Shown: positions 36,952 to 46,474, counted from the first letter of the stretch. The stretch is DNA of 64,000 nucleotides from Xiphydria camelus (GCA_963678675.1 OY783196.1:22112827-22176826), one strand, 5' to 3'. Notes: generated from the letters alone by a model not told the origin. A program made the numbers and translations.

Positions 36952-37179
36952 CAGTGAGGCCGATAAAATTAAAAATCGACGGAAATTATTTCGTTTATTT
37001 ATCGAATTTCAGATGATATGTGTTATATAAACGAAGGTATTTGGCGCATTTATTTGTAAATGTACACAGTTAAAAATAAATACAAATACCTTCGTCTATG
37101 TTGTATATATCATTTGAAATTTGATAAGTAAACAAAATATATTAATTTCCACCAATTTTTCATGCTATCAGCCCTACTG
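36952..37179. mobile_element. Palindromic MITE (ends CAGTGAGGCCGATAA / CAGTAGGGCTGATAG)
   Basis: 228 bp in which almost the whole length is self-complementary. Pairs include GACGGAAATTATTTCG with ATATATTAATTTCCACC, and AAACGAAGGTATTTG with CAAATACCTTCGTCT (13 consecutive complementary bases). The CAGT termini resemble Tc1/mariner-type ends. The right flank is TG instead of the TA seen on the left, so the duplication is not clean. Confidence 0.75.
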
Positions 37180-37262
37180 TGCGGCGGCGCTTGGGTTGGA
37201 CTACTTCAAATTTTTAGAACAGTAAGGATATTTTGCGTTGTTTGTGGTTAGTTCGATACATC

Positions 37263-37490
37263 ATACAGGGTGTCCCAGAAAATACACGCCAAACGATTAT
37301 CAAACTATACGGAGCGTCTGTCCCATTCACCGCTATTGAGATGACCGATGTCTTTCGGACTGGAACGTCTATTCGGTTCGTGTCTGGGCTGTCGGTATTA
37401 CCACCGAATTATAGAGAACCATCTTGGATCGGGTGCGTCTACCGATATGCAACCCGCTACTCTGGCGTGTATTTTCTGGGACACCCTGTA
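37263..37490. mobile_element. Small element with perfect 28 bp terminal inverted repeats
   Basis: The termini start TACAGGGTGTCCCAGAAAAT and are exact reverse complements over 28 bases (37263-37290 and 37463-37490). The outermost TA may be the target duplication. 228 bp, no coding capacity. The outer 10 bases match the Tc1/mariner-type element at 34719, but the rest differs. Confidence 0.85.
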
Positions 37491-38651
37491 TGCTCAGACT
37501 TGGAATTGGATGATGCATCTTTTCCATTAATTCTGACGGGCATATTTGTACCTGTTAGGATAGTAACGGTTCTAGATTCAGAGGTGGTCCAACATAGATG
37601 CCGGTCCAAACTCTGCTACTCTCTCCTATCATGTGATGTATTCATAAGTGTTCATTTCGTGTAATCATCTCAAGGCAATTTAAACTAATTGCGGTAACTA
37701 GCATGCCATGCGTTCCATGAGGATAGTTAATCCTCTCAAAGGTCCCAGCAAGACTTAACGCCGCGGGCAACTGGACGCTGCCAATATCAAACGTCCTTAA
37801 TTAACAGTCTCGGAGGAGATGCTTTCCCAACCACCGTCACTTCGTCGAGGGTTTGAAAATACCAACGGTACTCGTGAGCTAGGTTCGGAATTATCGAACT
37901 GTCAAATTTCACATCTAAATTTCGACTGGTATGCCGGTAAAAATTCCATAAAATAATTCTGCTTCGGGTCCAGCCGTCGGTGCAAGTGGTGCCGGAAATG
38001 ACGTGTAGGAGTACCGGAGAGGCCGGTTGTGGAGGGCAGATATTTTTCAGTACCCCTCTACTCCCATAAATAACCGCGGTACTTGCTGGAGTCGAGTGGT
38101 GCATTAATTGGCCATAAATTTGACCTCTGCATTAATTCGACTATCTAGTAAGGATGGCAAGAAGAGGAAGGGGATGGACTTCTGACGATCCTCTTCGTGC
38201 TGAAGTATACGCATACACGTATATCACAAACAGAAACGCCATCCACCTCTCTTTCCTTTCATGTATTAAAATCTTTTTTCCAAAGAGTACTTCCACTTAT
38301 AGGTATTAATTCGTCTAAAGAAAAATGAGGGAGAAATTATCAATTTTACATGTCACAAAAAATTGTCCAGAATTGGAAATACTATCAATCTCTTCGTCGA
38401 TTGAATAGCAAATCACGAAGTCGACTGAAAGGACACAGATGCATATGTATATGTAGATATTTAAAAATACAATTCCTTACTAATAGGTATTAGGACAAAA
38501 TATACAACCAAAAAATTGATGAAGCTATTATACTTTTCAGCCATTCACAACGACTTAAGAGAAACTCCGATCTTTTGCTTTCACATTTTCCATAGTTTTT
38601 CTCGTCAATATAATTATATGCACGTCTAACTTTCCTCTTTTTGTTTTCCAG
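37491..38651. other. No supported gene; upstream intron of the spondin gene
   Basis: Immediately upstream of exon A, so it should be intron. AT-rich with stops in all frames from 38,200 on. I looked for the exon encoding the start of Spondin_N (ending in phase 1) and did not find a convincing one. Confidence 0.55.
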
Positions 38652-38965
38652 GTCGAACTCACGACCCGACATACACCCTTTACCGTCTGGGCGAGAGGCT
38701 GTCAGCGGGAGCCAGACAGTACGTGGAGACAGGAAGAGCCGATGGACTGGATACGGATGGCGACACACCCAGCCCCCTCCAGTCCTTCACGGGCCCTCCG
38801 ATACCCCAGGGTGAGGGTACGAGCATGGCACGTGCCTTTCTCGACGGGAATCACACGCTGATAAGCATCATGTCGCGAATCAACCCCAGCCCCGACTGGT
38901 ACGTCGGCGTGGACTCGTTCCAGCTATGCGTCGAGGGTAACTGGGTGGACACCGTTACGGTCGAG
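38652..38965 (+). CDS. Spondin-domain protein, internal exon A (Spondin_N, N-terminal and central part)
   Basis: This exon encodes about 104 residues of a Spondin_N domain, the extracellular module of F-spondin and spondin-2 (mindin) that mediates matrix and cell-surface interactions. Residues visible in order are YRLGERLSAGARQY, a stretch rich in Asp, Gly and Pro, a GNHT glycosylation sequon, and the family signature RINPSPDWYVGVDSFQLC followed by EGNWVDTVTVE. The exon begins after a pyrimidine-rich tract ending in AG at 38650-38651. Its first two bases complete a codon begun in an upstream exon, so the 5' side is phase 1. It ends on a full codon before GTAAC (38966). The signal peptide and the domain's first strands are missing, and I could not find them upstream in the window. 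No initiator Met is expected here. The family call is strong. Whether this is the F-spondin or the spondin-2 type cannot be decided from these exons. Confidence 0.93.
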
Positions 38966-39084
38966 GTAACGTTCTACTCTTTTCAACCCTGCGCATTTTC
39001 ATCGAGACGCAGAGGTCTCGTAAAGGAATATGATAAAGGTCCGTCTCGACCCTCACCAGCCATTTCCGTTTCTTTTTTCAACAG
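38966..39084 (+). other. Intron between spondin exons A and B (119 bp)
   Basis: Short GT-AG intron (GTAACG at the 5' end, pyrimidine tract and ACAG at the 3' end). It is phase 0 and contains no recognisable element. Confidence 0.9.
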
Positions 39085-39264
39085 TTGGACCCGCTGGACG
39101 GCGGTACGGATAACGGATTCACCTTTACAGCGGCGAACTGGCCGACGGAACCCCAGGGGGTTGCCTACAGGATCACGTCCCGTTATCCCGCGCATCCTGC
39201 GGGAAGCTTTTACTATCCAAACCTCCCCAGACTGCCACCTATCGCCACGCTCACCTTCACCAAG
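39085..39264 (+). CDS. Spondin-domain protein, internal exon B (C-terminal part of Spondin_N)
   Basis: Sixty codons, phase 0 on both sides, joined to exon A by a 119 bp intron with acceptor TTTTTTCAACAG and donor GTAAGT. The residues complete the Spondin_N core: GGTDNGFTFTAANWPTEPQG, then ITSRYPAHPAGSFYYP, then LPRLPPIATLTFTK. These match the conserved end of the domain (Gly-Thr-Asp-x-Gly-Phe-Thr-Phe; His-Pro-Ala-x-Ser-Phe-Tyr-Tyr-Pro; Leu-Pro-Pro-Ile-Ala) in order and spacing. Together with exon A, nearly the whole conserved central and C-terminal part of the domain is present with no frame break, which argues for a functional gene. The next exon lies almost 21 kb downstream. Confidence 0.93.
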
Positions 39265-39928
39265 GTAAGTTTCGATTCAACCTCGCGTTTTATTGTCAGG
39301 ACATTTCTATGCCGGCTACAGTTGAATAGACCCCGTTGACAATGAGACTTGAGCGACTTAAAACGCGACAAGAGTACTTGTAAGATAATAAACCTCGAAT
39401 GTGGTGGAACGATCCGGGTTATATGGAGTTGCGACACCTTTCAGACTTTTCATTGAGTCGTTCGAATCGTACCACTATATTGTTTATGCTGTATCTACAT
39501 TATGAAAACCGTTATTATTCCATTCGTATCCAATTAGTTCATTGTAGATAGATTCTCTCGAGGTTTTCAAACAATTATACCTACCTCGATAATTTCGTCT
39601 AGATTTTATATTGAGATACATAAGTATAGGTACGTAATATTCCTTTTTAACCGACACGAACGATATTGGATATCCTGTCCCTGATCGGTCCTTAATCCGT
39701 GAACGGAAATTAGCGAGCCAGCTTCGCCACTCGAGTTTCCACTGAACGTGCGAATAACCCATCGTCACCGTTAAGCGGTGAAGGAAATCGAGGTAAAATT
39801 TGATGGGGTGGAAAGGGTTGAGGGGTGTAAGTTGAACCTCGTCTCGTTATTTATTCGAACGTGATGTGGAGTGGTGTGCGCGCGTGTCTTGTTTGAACTT
39901 GGAGAGAAATCATGGGAAATAAGGAGAC

Positions 39929-39933
39929 AAAAT
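39929..39933. repeat. Target-site duplication, left copy (AAAAT)
   Basis: AAAAT directly precedes the left LTR and recurs directly after the right LTR (47165-47169). Five bases fits BEL/Pao integration. Confidence 0.9.
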
Positions 39934-40623
39934 TGTTCGGGGTAGTGACGCGATGGTCAGTGCGTAAATCTGACCCTTCCCTGAGGTCGTAAATCTCAGG
40001 TATACCTTGTTATTCGGTACGCCAACGATATCTCCCGAACGTCTGTCAATGACGAGTGACCCAAAGACAGGAGTGTTAAAGGGTTAAAGAGGTGACTGAC
40101 GAACATTAACCCACTGAAATTTTATATATTGAAAAAGGACAAAAAAAATAAACGAGATATGTTGATGATACTAAATTTACAAAATTGAAAAAACTTGCAC
40201 AGATAAAGGATAACATTAAATTTAACGGATAGTTTGTTTGAAGTGGAGATCAGGACGGAGCGTCGTGTCTCGGTGAAATCTGTAACGGAACTGCCTTAGC
40301 CTAAACTCTCTTCGGGTTTCGCTGGAAGATTTTCGAAGCCTTCTCTCACGGGTCCGACACCCCGTGTCCCGAAAGGGAACAACGAACAGTTCGCTGTAGG
40401 CCCGGATGCTGACCACATGTCGAACGGCATCCAACTCGGTCCCGAAAGAAGGACTGGCCCGTCTCCGAAATGGAGCGGTCGGACTTCGAGAAGCCTTCGA
40501 ATTTATGGCCCCTCCAATGCCTACGGGGTGGTCACACCCCCTCGCACATTGCTTCGTTTAAACAGCACTTTTTTACTTTCGAAAAGATCGCCTGTGTAGT
40601 TTAAACGTTCGCGAGACCGAACA
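39934..40623 (-). repeat. 3' LTR of the BEL/Pao element
   Basis: A 690 bp repeat, same length and, as far as I could read, same sequence as 46475-47164. Open frames inside it are the same in both copies and lack ATG starts, so I do not treat them as genes. Confidence 0.95.
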
Positions 40624-40635
40624 AGCTCCCCCTTT
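40624..40635 (-). other. Polypurine tract of the BEL element
   Basis: Minus strand AAAGGGGGAGCT abuts the 3' LTR, the position where plus-strand DNA synthesis is primed in LTR retrotransposons. Confidence 0.8.
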
Positions 40636-40727
40636 GAGAGATTAATAATCTATCAAACTAAAGGAAGTAAATCTGGACAAAGAATAAATCATGTAACATA
40701 AGTATTCACTCCTTTTTCTTAGAGTCT

Positions 40728-43700
40728 CTAAAATTGTTCACGTGATCTTATTGTGTTATCATCATTTTTTTTTTTTTCACCGACCAAAGGCGACAATTGT
40801 CTGACATTTCGATCATATTCGCCTTTCATGGTTTTCACTCTCACTACTCTGATTACCCCATCACTACCTGGATACACCTTAGTAACTCGACCTAGACACC
40901 ATTGTCTAGGAGGTAGATTGTCTTCTCGCAGAAGAACGATGCTTCCTTCTTGGATGTCGTGGCTTCCTTGGTTCCATTTATGGCGGAGATTCTGCTCATT
41001 TAGATATTCTTTATGCCACCTTTTCCAAAATTCTTGACGCTTCCTTTGAATTAATTCCCAGGCTGACAATCTATTATTTGGTGTATCTGTGAAGTCCTCT
41101 TCGGGTAAACTCATTAAAGAATCGCCAGTAAGGAAGTGACCAGGGGTTAAAACAATCAAATCATTAGGGTCAGTGGATATAGGAGTGAGAGGACGGGAGT
41201 TTAGTATAGCCTCGATTTCGATCACGAGCGTATTAAATTGTTCGAAGGTAAGTAGTTCGTTGCAAATCCTCTTCAAGTGATGTTTAAAGGATTTAACACC
41301 TGCTTCCCAAAGTCCTCCAAAATGGGGTGATAGCGGGGGAATAAAATGCCAGGTAATTCCATCGTTTGCTAAATGCTGTTGGATTGCATCGTTATGATTT
41401 TGTGATTGAAGAAATGCGTATAGCTCCTTTATTTCCTTGTTCGCTCCGATGAAGTTACTGCCATTGTCTGAATAAATGTGTTTTGGTTTGCCTCGTCTGG
41501 CGACAAATCGTTTGAGCGTGGCTATAAACCCCTCGGTGGTCAGGTCACTCACGACTTCGAGATGTACGGCTTTGACTACCAGGCACACAAAAACAGCGAC
41601 CCAAACCTTTACCTGACCTCTGTTCCGGAATTTCTTTTCTTTAATGTGAAATGGGCCACAGTAATCGACACCTACATTAAAGAAAGGTTTCGCTTCCGTT
41701 AATCTTGTGCGTGGAATGTTAGCCATGACGTATTCAGTTCTCGGCGGGTTCGCTCTAATGCATTTAACACAATTCCTTATGATCTTGCGGACTTGATTTC
41801 TTCCGTCAATTAACCAGTATTTTCTTCGAAGTGCGTAAAGCGTGGTTTGCGCTCCTGAATGAAAATTCGTCAGATGCTCATTTTTAATCAGCAATGCAGT
41901 GACGTGATGGCCCTTTGGAATTAGGAGGGGGTGCTTTTGATTGTAAGGAATTGGCGCATTCCTCAATCTTCCACCGACACGCAATAACCCATTATCATCG
42001 ATAAATAGATCCAGGGATTTCCACTTGTGGTTTTTTGGTAATGTTGAATTTTTCTTCAATTCATTTGTTTCTGGCAGAAATGATTCTTCTTGAATTATTT
42101 TAATTATACGATCGTTCGCGGAGTTCAACTCATGTGCTGAAAGAAGGCCCTTGAATTTATTTTTGAACCTCAAACCCAGCGCAAATAGTCTTCTTAAATA
42201 GCCGATCGACGATGATTTGTAAATGTAAGAGTTTGTGATATGTGTGATTGGAGTGTTTGTCGCAAGGCATAGCGTTTTCCTTGTTTCAGGTAATTCAGAC
42301 AGGATTGTTAGTTGACTTTTTGGCCACGTGGCTTCGTCTTGAGATAACCAATTTGGGCCGGATTTCCAATTTGAGTCTTTAATGAACTCAAGTGGCAATA
42401 ACCCTCTTGAAATGTGGTCGGCGGGATTGTCGCCCGACCTTACATGTCTCCATTCGATGCCTTCTGTTTTTTGTTGTATACCAGCTACGCGGTTAGCCAC
42501 AAACACCAGCAATTTATGCGGAGGAGTCTTGATCCAATTGAGAGCGATCATTGAATCCGACCAGAAAGTACCGTACTCAATTTGACATGTAACGGCTTGT
42601 TTTGCGGCAACGTATAAGTCAGCTAATAGCAGGGCTGAACAGAGTTCCAGGCGAGGTAACGATACCGGCTTGATTGGTGCAACGCGATATTTTGCGCATA
42701 ACAATCTAACTTGAATTTGCCCTCGTACGTTGACAGAACGAAGATAAATACATGCCCCGTAACCCTTTTCGCTGGCATCGCAAAAGCCATGCAATTGCAT
42801 CGTTTGGACGTCTGCTATGATCGCCTTTCGCTCGAAAGAGATGTTATTGAGCTCCACCAATTGGTTTGCGTACGTTCTCCATTCGGTCAGTATATCGAGT
42901 GGGATTGCATCGTCCCATCCCAATTGTTCCATCCAGAGTCTATGCAAAATCATTCTACCTTTGATTATGACAGGCCCGAGAAATCCTAAGGGATCGAATA
43001 TTTTTGAAACTTCAGACAGCATTGAGCGTTTAGTAACCTTTCCGTTTAACGCGATGGGTTTTACGGTGTACACAATGGTGTCCTTCGCTGCGTCCCAGTG
43101 GAGGCCGAGAGTTTTTATTGTAGAATCGCTGGCAACATTCAGATCTAAATATCCACTGCCCTCTGGGAGCCCTTCCAGCAAGCGAGAATCGTTTGATGCC
43201 CATTGCCTCAAGTTTAATTGACCCCTGTCACATAGGGATGTGATATCATTTCTGATTTTTAATGCTTCTTCAATAGTGTCAGCTCCGGTTAGAACGTTGT
43301 CCACATAGATGTCGCGTTTCATGATTGTTGCTGCGTCTGGAAAACCTTGACTTTCGTCATCCGCCAATTGATGCAAACAACGGATCGCTAAATATGGTGC
43401 AGAGGATAAACCAAACGTGACTGTATTTAATTGGAATATTTTTTCTCGTCCATCGTTGTCTCTCCACCACACTCTTTGATATTTGCGATCTTCTTCTCTT
43501 ACCCAGAACTGCCGGTACATTTTTTCGATATCACTGCTTAGGACGTATTGATAAGTGAGAAAGCGGGTCAATAATGAAAAAATATCCTGTTGAATGGTAG
43601 GCCCAACCATTAAGCTTTCATTCAGTGAGATGCCGGTCTCCCCCTTTGCCGATCCGTCGAAAACCACCCTGACCTTTGTTGTGAGGCTGGCCGTTTTTAT

Positions 43701-44666
43701 GACCGCATGGTGAGGCAGGTAGAAACTGTCCTCTTCGTGGGTTCCTTCTTGGACTTCTGACATGTGGCCTAGGTCGATGTATTCCTGCATAACAGTCGAA
43801 TACTGTTTTTCGAACTCTGGGTTTCGCGTGAATTTTCTTAATAATGTCTTGAAGCGATTTTTTGCCAGTTCCCTTGACTTTCCCAGTTGAGATTTCCTTT
43901 CGTTGAATGGCAAGGCGACAATGTAGCGTCCAGAACTATCTCTCGTGACGTGTTGTAGAAAATGATCTTCGCATGCTTGTTCTTCCTTTGACCAATGTTT
44001 AACTGCGTGAACGTCATCCATTTCCCAGAAATTTTTTAATTCCTTTTCGGCAGTGGTGACGTAAGTCTGCAATTGAGGTCTTTGAATCTGTGGTTTTGCT
44101 GATAATGTACTCCCTCCAATTATCCATCCGAACCTTGTTTCTTGTAGGATAACATATGGATCGTTTGGGCCACTCAATTGGATTTGGCCTTGACAAATGG
44201 TAGCAAGAGTAGTGCCAGCTCCTAACAGCATATCGACCTGTGCCGGTTGATCAAAAGTGGGGTCAGCTAATTGCAAAGATTTTGGAATGTTCAAATCGTT
44301 GCGATTTATTGTCTCAATGGGGAACAAATTTCCTATTTTCGGGACTGTTAGAAAATGGAGGGTCTTCGAAAATCCATTGAGTCTGGAGCCGATCGTAGCG
44401 GTAACTAGATGATTGCTGGTCGACTGAGCATTGCTCAATGTTTCAATTGATAGTTCCAATTTTTGTAATGGTAATTTCAATCTCCTTGCTAATGATTCAG
44501 TCATAAAATTTGAACTCGACGCAGTGTCCAATATAGTACGGCAACGAACTGTAGTCCTATCATCATTTGAAACGCTAATTACTGCGGTAACAATAGCGTC
44601 TCGAGTAGGAAGAGAGGTAACAAGTGCCGTCACCGCAGGTACGTCCGGGGCTACGAGCGGTCCTAG
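40728..44666 (-). CDS. pol: BEL/Pao pol polyprotein (protease, RT, RNase H, integrase), 1312 codons after the gag stop
   Basis: Open from the codon after the gag UGA to TAG at 40728-40730. There is no ATG at its beginning, so expression probably depends on readthrough. Residues are counted from the first codon. The aspartic protease has DTAS at D47. The reverse transcriptase has RVVFDGSAK, the first catalytic Asp D379 in SSDIEKMYRQ, and the YxDD box at 454-457 reading YVDN. RNase H has FCDASEKGYG (D630), LPRLELCSALL and FWSDSMIALNW. The integrase has an H2C2 zinc module, then D1001 (GVDYCGPF), D1067 (YSDNGSNF) and E1121 (GLWEAGVK), followed by a C-terminal DNA-binding region near WCLGRVTKVYPG. 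The length is usual for BEL pol and there are no frameshifts. The Asn at residue 457 is the only catalytic change I see. Confidence 0.93.
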   Translation of the reverse strand, partial: LGPLVAPDVPAVTALVTSLPTRDAIVTAVISVSNDDRTTVRCRTILDTASSSNFMTESLARRLKLPLQKLELSIETLSNAQSTSNHLVTATIGSRLNGFSKTLHFLTVPKIGNLFPIETINRNDLNIPKSLQLADPTFDQPAQVDMLLGAGTTLATICQGQIQLSGPNDPYVILQETRFGWIIGGSTLSAKPQIQRPQLQTYVTTAEKELKNFWEMDDVHAVKHWSKEEQACEDHFLQHVTRDSSGRYIVALPFNERKSQLGKSRELAKNRFKTLLRKFTRNPEFEKQYSTVMQEYIDLGHMSEVQEGTHEEDSFYLPHHAVIKTASLTTKVRVVFDGSAKGETGISLNESLMVGPTIQQDIFSLLTRFLTYQYVLSSDIEKMYRQFWVREEDRKYQRVWWRDNDGREKIFQLNTVTFGLSSAPYLAIRCLHQLADDESQGFPDAATIMKRDIYVDNVLTGADTIEEALKIRNDITSLCDRGQLNLRQWASNDSRLLEGLPEGSGYLDLNVASDSTIKTLGLHWDAAKDTIVYTVKPIALNGKVTKRSMLSEVSKIFDPLGFLGPVIIKGRMILHRLWMEQLGWDDAIPLDILTEWRTYANQLVELNNISFERKAIIADVQTMQLHGFCDASEKGYGACIYLRSVNVRGQIQVRLLCAKYRVAPIKPVSLPRLELCSALLLADLYVAAKQAVTCQIEYGTFWSDSMIALNWIKTPPHKLLVFVANRVAGIQQKTEGIEWRHVRSGDNPADHISRGLLPLEFIKDSNWKSGPNWLSQDEATWPKSQLTILSELPETRKTLCLATNTPITHITNSYIYKSSSIGYLRRLFALGLRFKNKFKGLLSAHELNSANDRIIKIIQEESFLPETNELKKNSTLPKNHKWKSLDLFIDDNGLLRVGGRLRNAPIPYNQKHPLLIPKGHHVTALLIKNEHLTNFHSGAQTTLYALRRKYWLIDGRNQVRKIIRNCVKCIRANPPRTEYVMANIPRTRLTEAKPFFNVGVDYCGPFHIKEKKFRNRGQVKVWVAVFVCLVVKAVHLEVVSDLTTEGFIATLKRFVARRGKPKHIYSDNGSNFIGANKEIKELYAFLQSQNHNDAIQQHLANDGITWHFIPPLSPHFGGLWEAGVKSFKHHLKRICNELLTFEQFNTLVIEIEAILNSRPLTPISTDPNDLIVLTPGHFLTGDSLMSLPEEDFTDTPNNRLSAWELIQRKRQEFWKRWHKEYLNEQNLRHKWNQGSHDIQEGSIVLLREDNLPPRQWCLGRVTKVYPGSDGVIRVVRVKTMKGEYDRNVRQLSPLVGEKKKNDDNTIRSREQF

Positions 44667-44669
44667 TCA
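44660..44669 (-). promoter_or_regulatory. Candidate stop-codon readthrough signal between gag and pol (UGA CUA G)
   Basis: On the minus strand the gag stop reads TGA followed by CTAGGA. UGA followed by CUAG is a recognised efficient readthrough context in animal mRNAs and viruses. Gag and pol are in the same frame, and pol lacks a nearby ATG, which fits readthrough rather than frameshifting or a separate start. A short stem is possible downstream (ACCGC pairing with GCGGT about 20 bases later). Efficiency cannot be judged from sequence. Confidence 0.6.
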
Positions 44670-45980
44670 TGCCGACGGTTCTTTTACGGCTTTCAACTCC
44701 TCCTCTGTTAAATGCAGTAAGACGTTGTGGCGTTTTTGACACGTAGTGCATGTGGAAGATTTGCATATACGAGTTTTGTGATTGTTTCGAAAACAATTAA
44801 GGCACAACTGATTCTGTCGAGCTGCTTGAATGCGATTTAGAGTACTTAACGCGAGGAATTTTTCGCATGTTTCGATTTTATGCTGTCCTTGACAAATGGG
44901 GCAGAGGTTACCGTCGGTGGCAGTCATTAGGGTTTGAGTAGTAACTCGGTTGCCACTTGTTTGGACATTTCCCTTGTAAAATCCTACCCTTTGTTGATTT
45001 CCTCCTGATCGAGTGTTGGAGCCAACGGATGCAGGTGTTTGTGAACTCCCCCCTGGTGCTCTTGAGGAGATAAGCTGAGTGGCTTGATCTCGCAAGAAGC
45101 TTAACATTTCTTCGTATTTGGGAACCTTATTTCCACATGTTGACCGTTTCCATTCTTTCTCAGTTTCCTTATCTAGATTGCGAATGATAATTCTAGAAAT
45201 TAACGTGTTCCAACCCTTGACGTCTTCTCCCAACGCCTGCAGTGCAAGAACTTGCGTTTGAACGTGATTGATCAATTTGCGAATTTCTTCACTCGTACTC
45301 CGTTTCATCGGTGTTGTCTCTAGTAGGAGGTCACAATGGCGGAAGATCAAAATGTGTTCGACGTTGTATGTGTCCTCTAGCAATTGCCAGGCAACCGCGT
45401 AATTCTCATCACTGGCTTGAAATGCGGCAATGGTTTTTTCTGCTTCGCCTGAGAGTGTTCTCTTCAGGTAATCTAGCCTTTGGTAATCTGAGAGATTTTC
45501 TCGATTGTGAATATTTAGAAGAAACCAAGCGCGGTATCCACGCCACTCTTCAAGTTTTCCGTCGAATTTTTTCGCATCAACTTTTGGGAGTGAAGTGAGG
45601 TAATCTTTAGACAGAAGCCCGTGAGACGCGTTCGAAATAGGTCGATTTAATATGGCTCTGTTTGCAATTTCTGTTTCCCGGTTCGGCTCTCTGAGTTTCC
45701 TAACGAGAATCATCATGTCTTCATAATCGAAACGAATATTCTCCGATTCTTCCTCATGTCGTCCGTCAGGGTCGAGTTGTAATAAATCAAGTTCTATGTT
45801 GGGTAATTTGGCCAATTCCTCGTCGATCTTCTGCACGTTAGCATTGATATATTCAAGATTGGCGTATACACCCGCCTTAGTAAGATGATTTGTGAGTTTC
45901 GTAATTCTAGTTTTAATTTGGGCGCGGCTGCTGATCAGGGCGCTCCTCAAGGCCCGTTGTTGTTCGGTTAACTCGACCAT
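44667..45980 (-). CDS. gag: BEL/Pao gag polyprotein (437 aa)
   Basis: Encodes the structural Gag protein that would form the intracellular particle and package the element RNA. It starts at a true ATG (45978-45980), the first in this frame after the leader. The N-terminal third is helical and charged (MVELTEQQRALRSAL). The middle carries the capsid-like Gag region of retroelements (LPKVDAKKFDGKLEEWRGY, then a helix ending DYLKRTLSGEAEKTI). The C-terminus has three zinc-binding clusters: CPICQGQHKIETC, the canonical CX2CX4HX4C knuckle CLNCFRNNHKTRIC, and CTTCQKRHNVLLH. The frame ends with UGA at 44667-44669. The pol frame continues in the same register directly after this stop, so Gag is either the termination product or the N-terminal part of a readthrough fusion. 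Confidence 0.93.
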   Translation of the reverse strand: MVELTEQQRALRSALISSRAQIKTRITKLTNHLTKAGVYANLEYINANVQKIDEELAKLPNIELDLLQLDPDGRHEEESENIRFDYEDMMILVRKLREPNRETEIANRAILNRPISNASHGLLSKDYLTSLPKVDAKKFDGKLEEWRGYRAWFLLNIHNRENLSDYQRLDYLKRTLSGEAEKTIAAFQASDENYAVAWQLLEDTYNVEHILIFRHCDLLLETTPMKRSTSEEIRKLINHVQTQVLALQALGEDVKGWNTLISRIIIRNLDKETEKEWKRSTCGNKVPKYEEMLSFLRDQATQLISSRAPGGSSQTPASVGSNTRSGGNQQRVGFYKGNVQTSGNRVTTQTLMTATDGNLCPICQGQHKIETCEKFLALSTLNRIQAARQNQLCLNCFRNNHKTRICKSSTCTTCQKRHNVLLHLTEEELKAVKEPSA

Positions 45981-46072
45981 TGTGATCGAAATCGGAGAAC
46001 GCGAGGATAGAGAAAGGAAAAATGATCAAGGACTGACGATTCAAATATCAATGAGCTTACCGTTGCTGTCGG

Positions 46073-46252
46073 CTGTGGCTTCGAAGGTAGGTGGATGTGA
46101 TTTCACTATCTCAGCTCCTCGTCGCTCGTCGATTGTGGCTCCGAAGGTAGGTGGATGTGATTTCACTATCTCAGCTCCTTGTCGCTCGTTGATTGTGGCT
46201 TCGAAGGTAGGTGGATGTGATTTCACTATCTCAGCTCCTTGTTGCTCGTTGA
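46073..46252. repeat. Three 60 bp tandem repeats in the BEL 5' leader
   Basis: Three near-identical 60 bp units, each containing CGAAGGTAGGTGGATGTGAT and ATTTCACTATCTCAGCTCCT. They lie between the primer binding site and the gag ATG. Units differ by a few bases. Because 60 is a multiple of three, a minus-strand frame through them stays open and repeats a 20-residue unit (core EIVKSHPPTFEAT), but that frame has no ATG. A role in RNA packaging or leader regulation is possible but only an inference. Confidence 0.85.
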
Positions 46253-46450
46253 CGTCCTCAAGTAGTTGGGTGTTGTGGACATGTGTCGTCAGAATACGCA
46301 CTCTTGAATTTAGACCTCGTGTACGCTAGTTATCACGATGTACACGTTGTAATGTTTGTGTAACACTTTAATTATTCCACACAATTTTAATGTTTGAGTT
46401 CACGTTTAGACTTCACTTATTAATATTTCACTAATAATTAACCAACTCAT

Positions 46451-46468
46451 ATCCGGCTCGAAGGACCA
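46451..46468 (-). other. Primer binding site of the BEL element
   Basis: On the minus strand the sequence TGGTCCTTCGAGCCGGAT starts six bases inside the 5' LTR. It begins with TGG, the complement of the tRNA CCA end, as required for minus-strand DNA priming. I do not assign the tRNA species. Confidence 0.85.
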
Positions 46469-46474
46469 TTAAAT

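Noticed and set aside
40222..40434. 70-codon frame in the left LTR, repeated identically at 46763-46975
   Set aside because: Present twice only because it lies inside the duplicated LTR. It opens without an ATG, and LTRs of BEL elements normally do not encode proteins.
44631..44633. GTG as a separate pol start codon
   Set aside because: The pol frame is open back to the gag UGA and the GTG has no special context. Readthrough from gag is the simpler reading.
46041..46301. Repeat-containing minus-strand frame in the BEL leader as a small gene
   Set aside because: It opens at GTG with an in-frame stop just upstream and no ATG, so translation is unsupported. Kept only as a tandem repeat.
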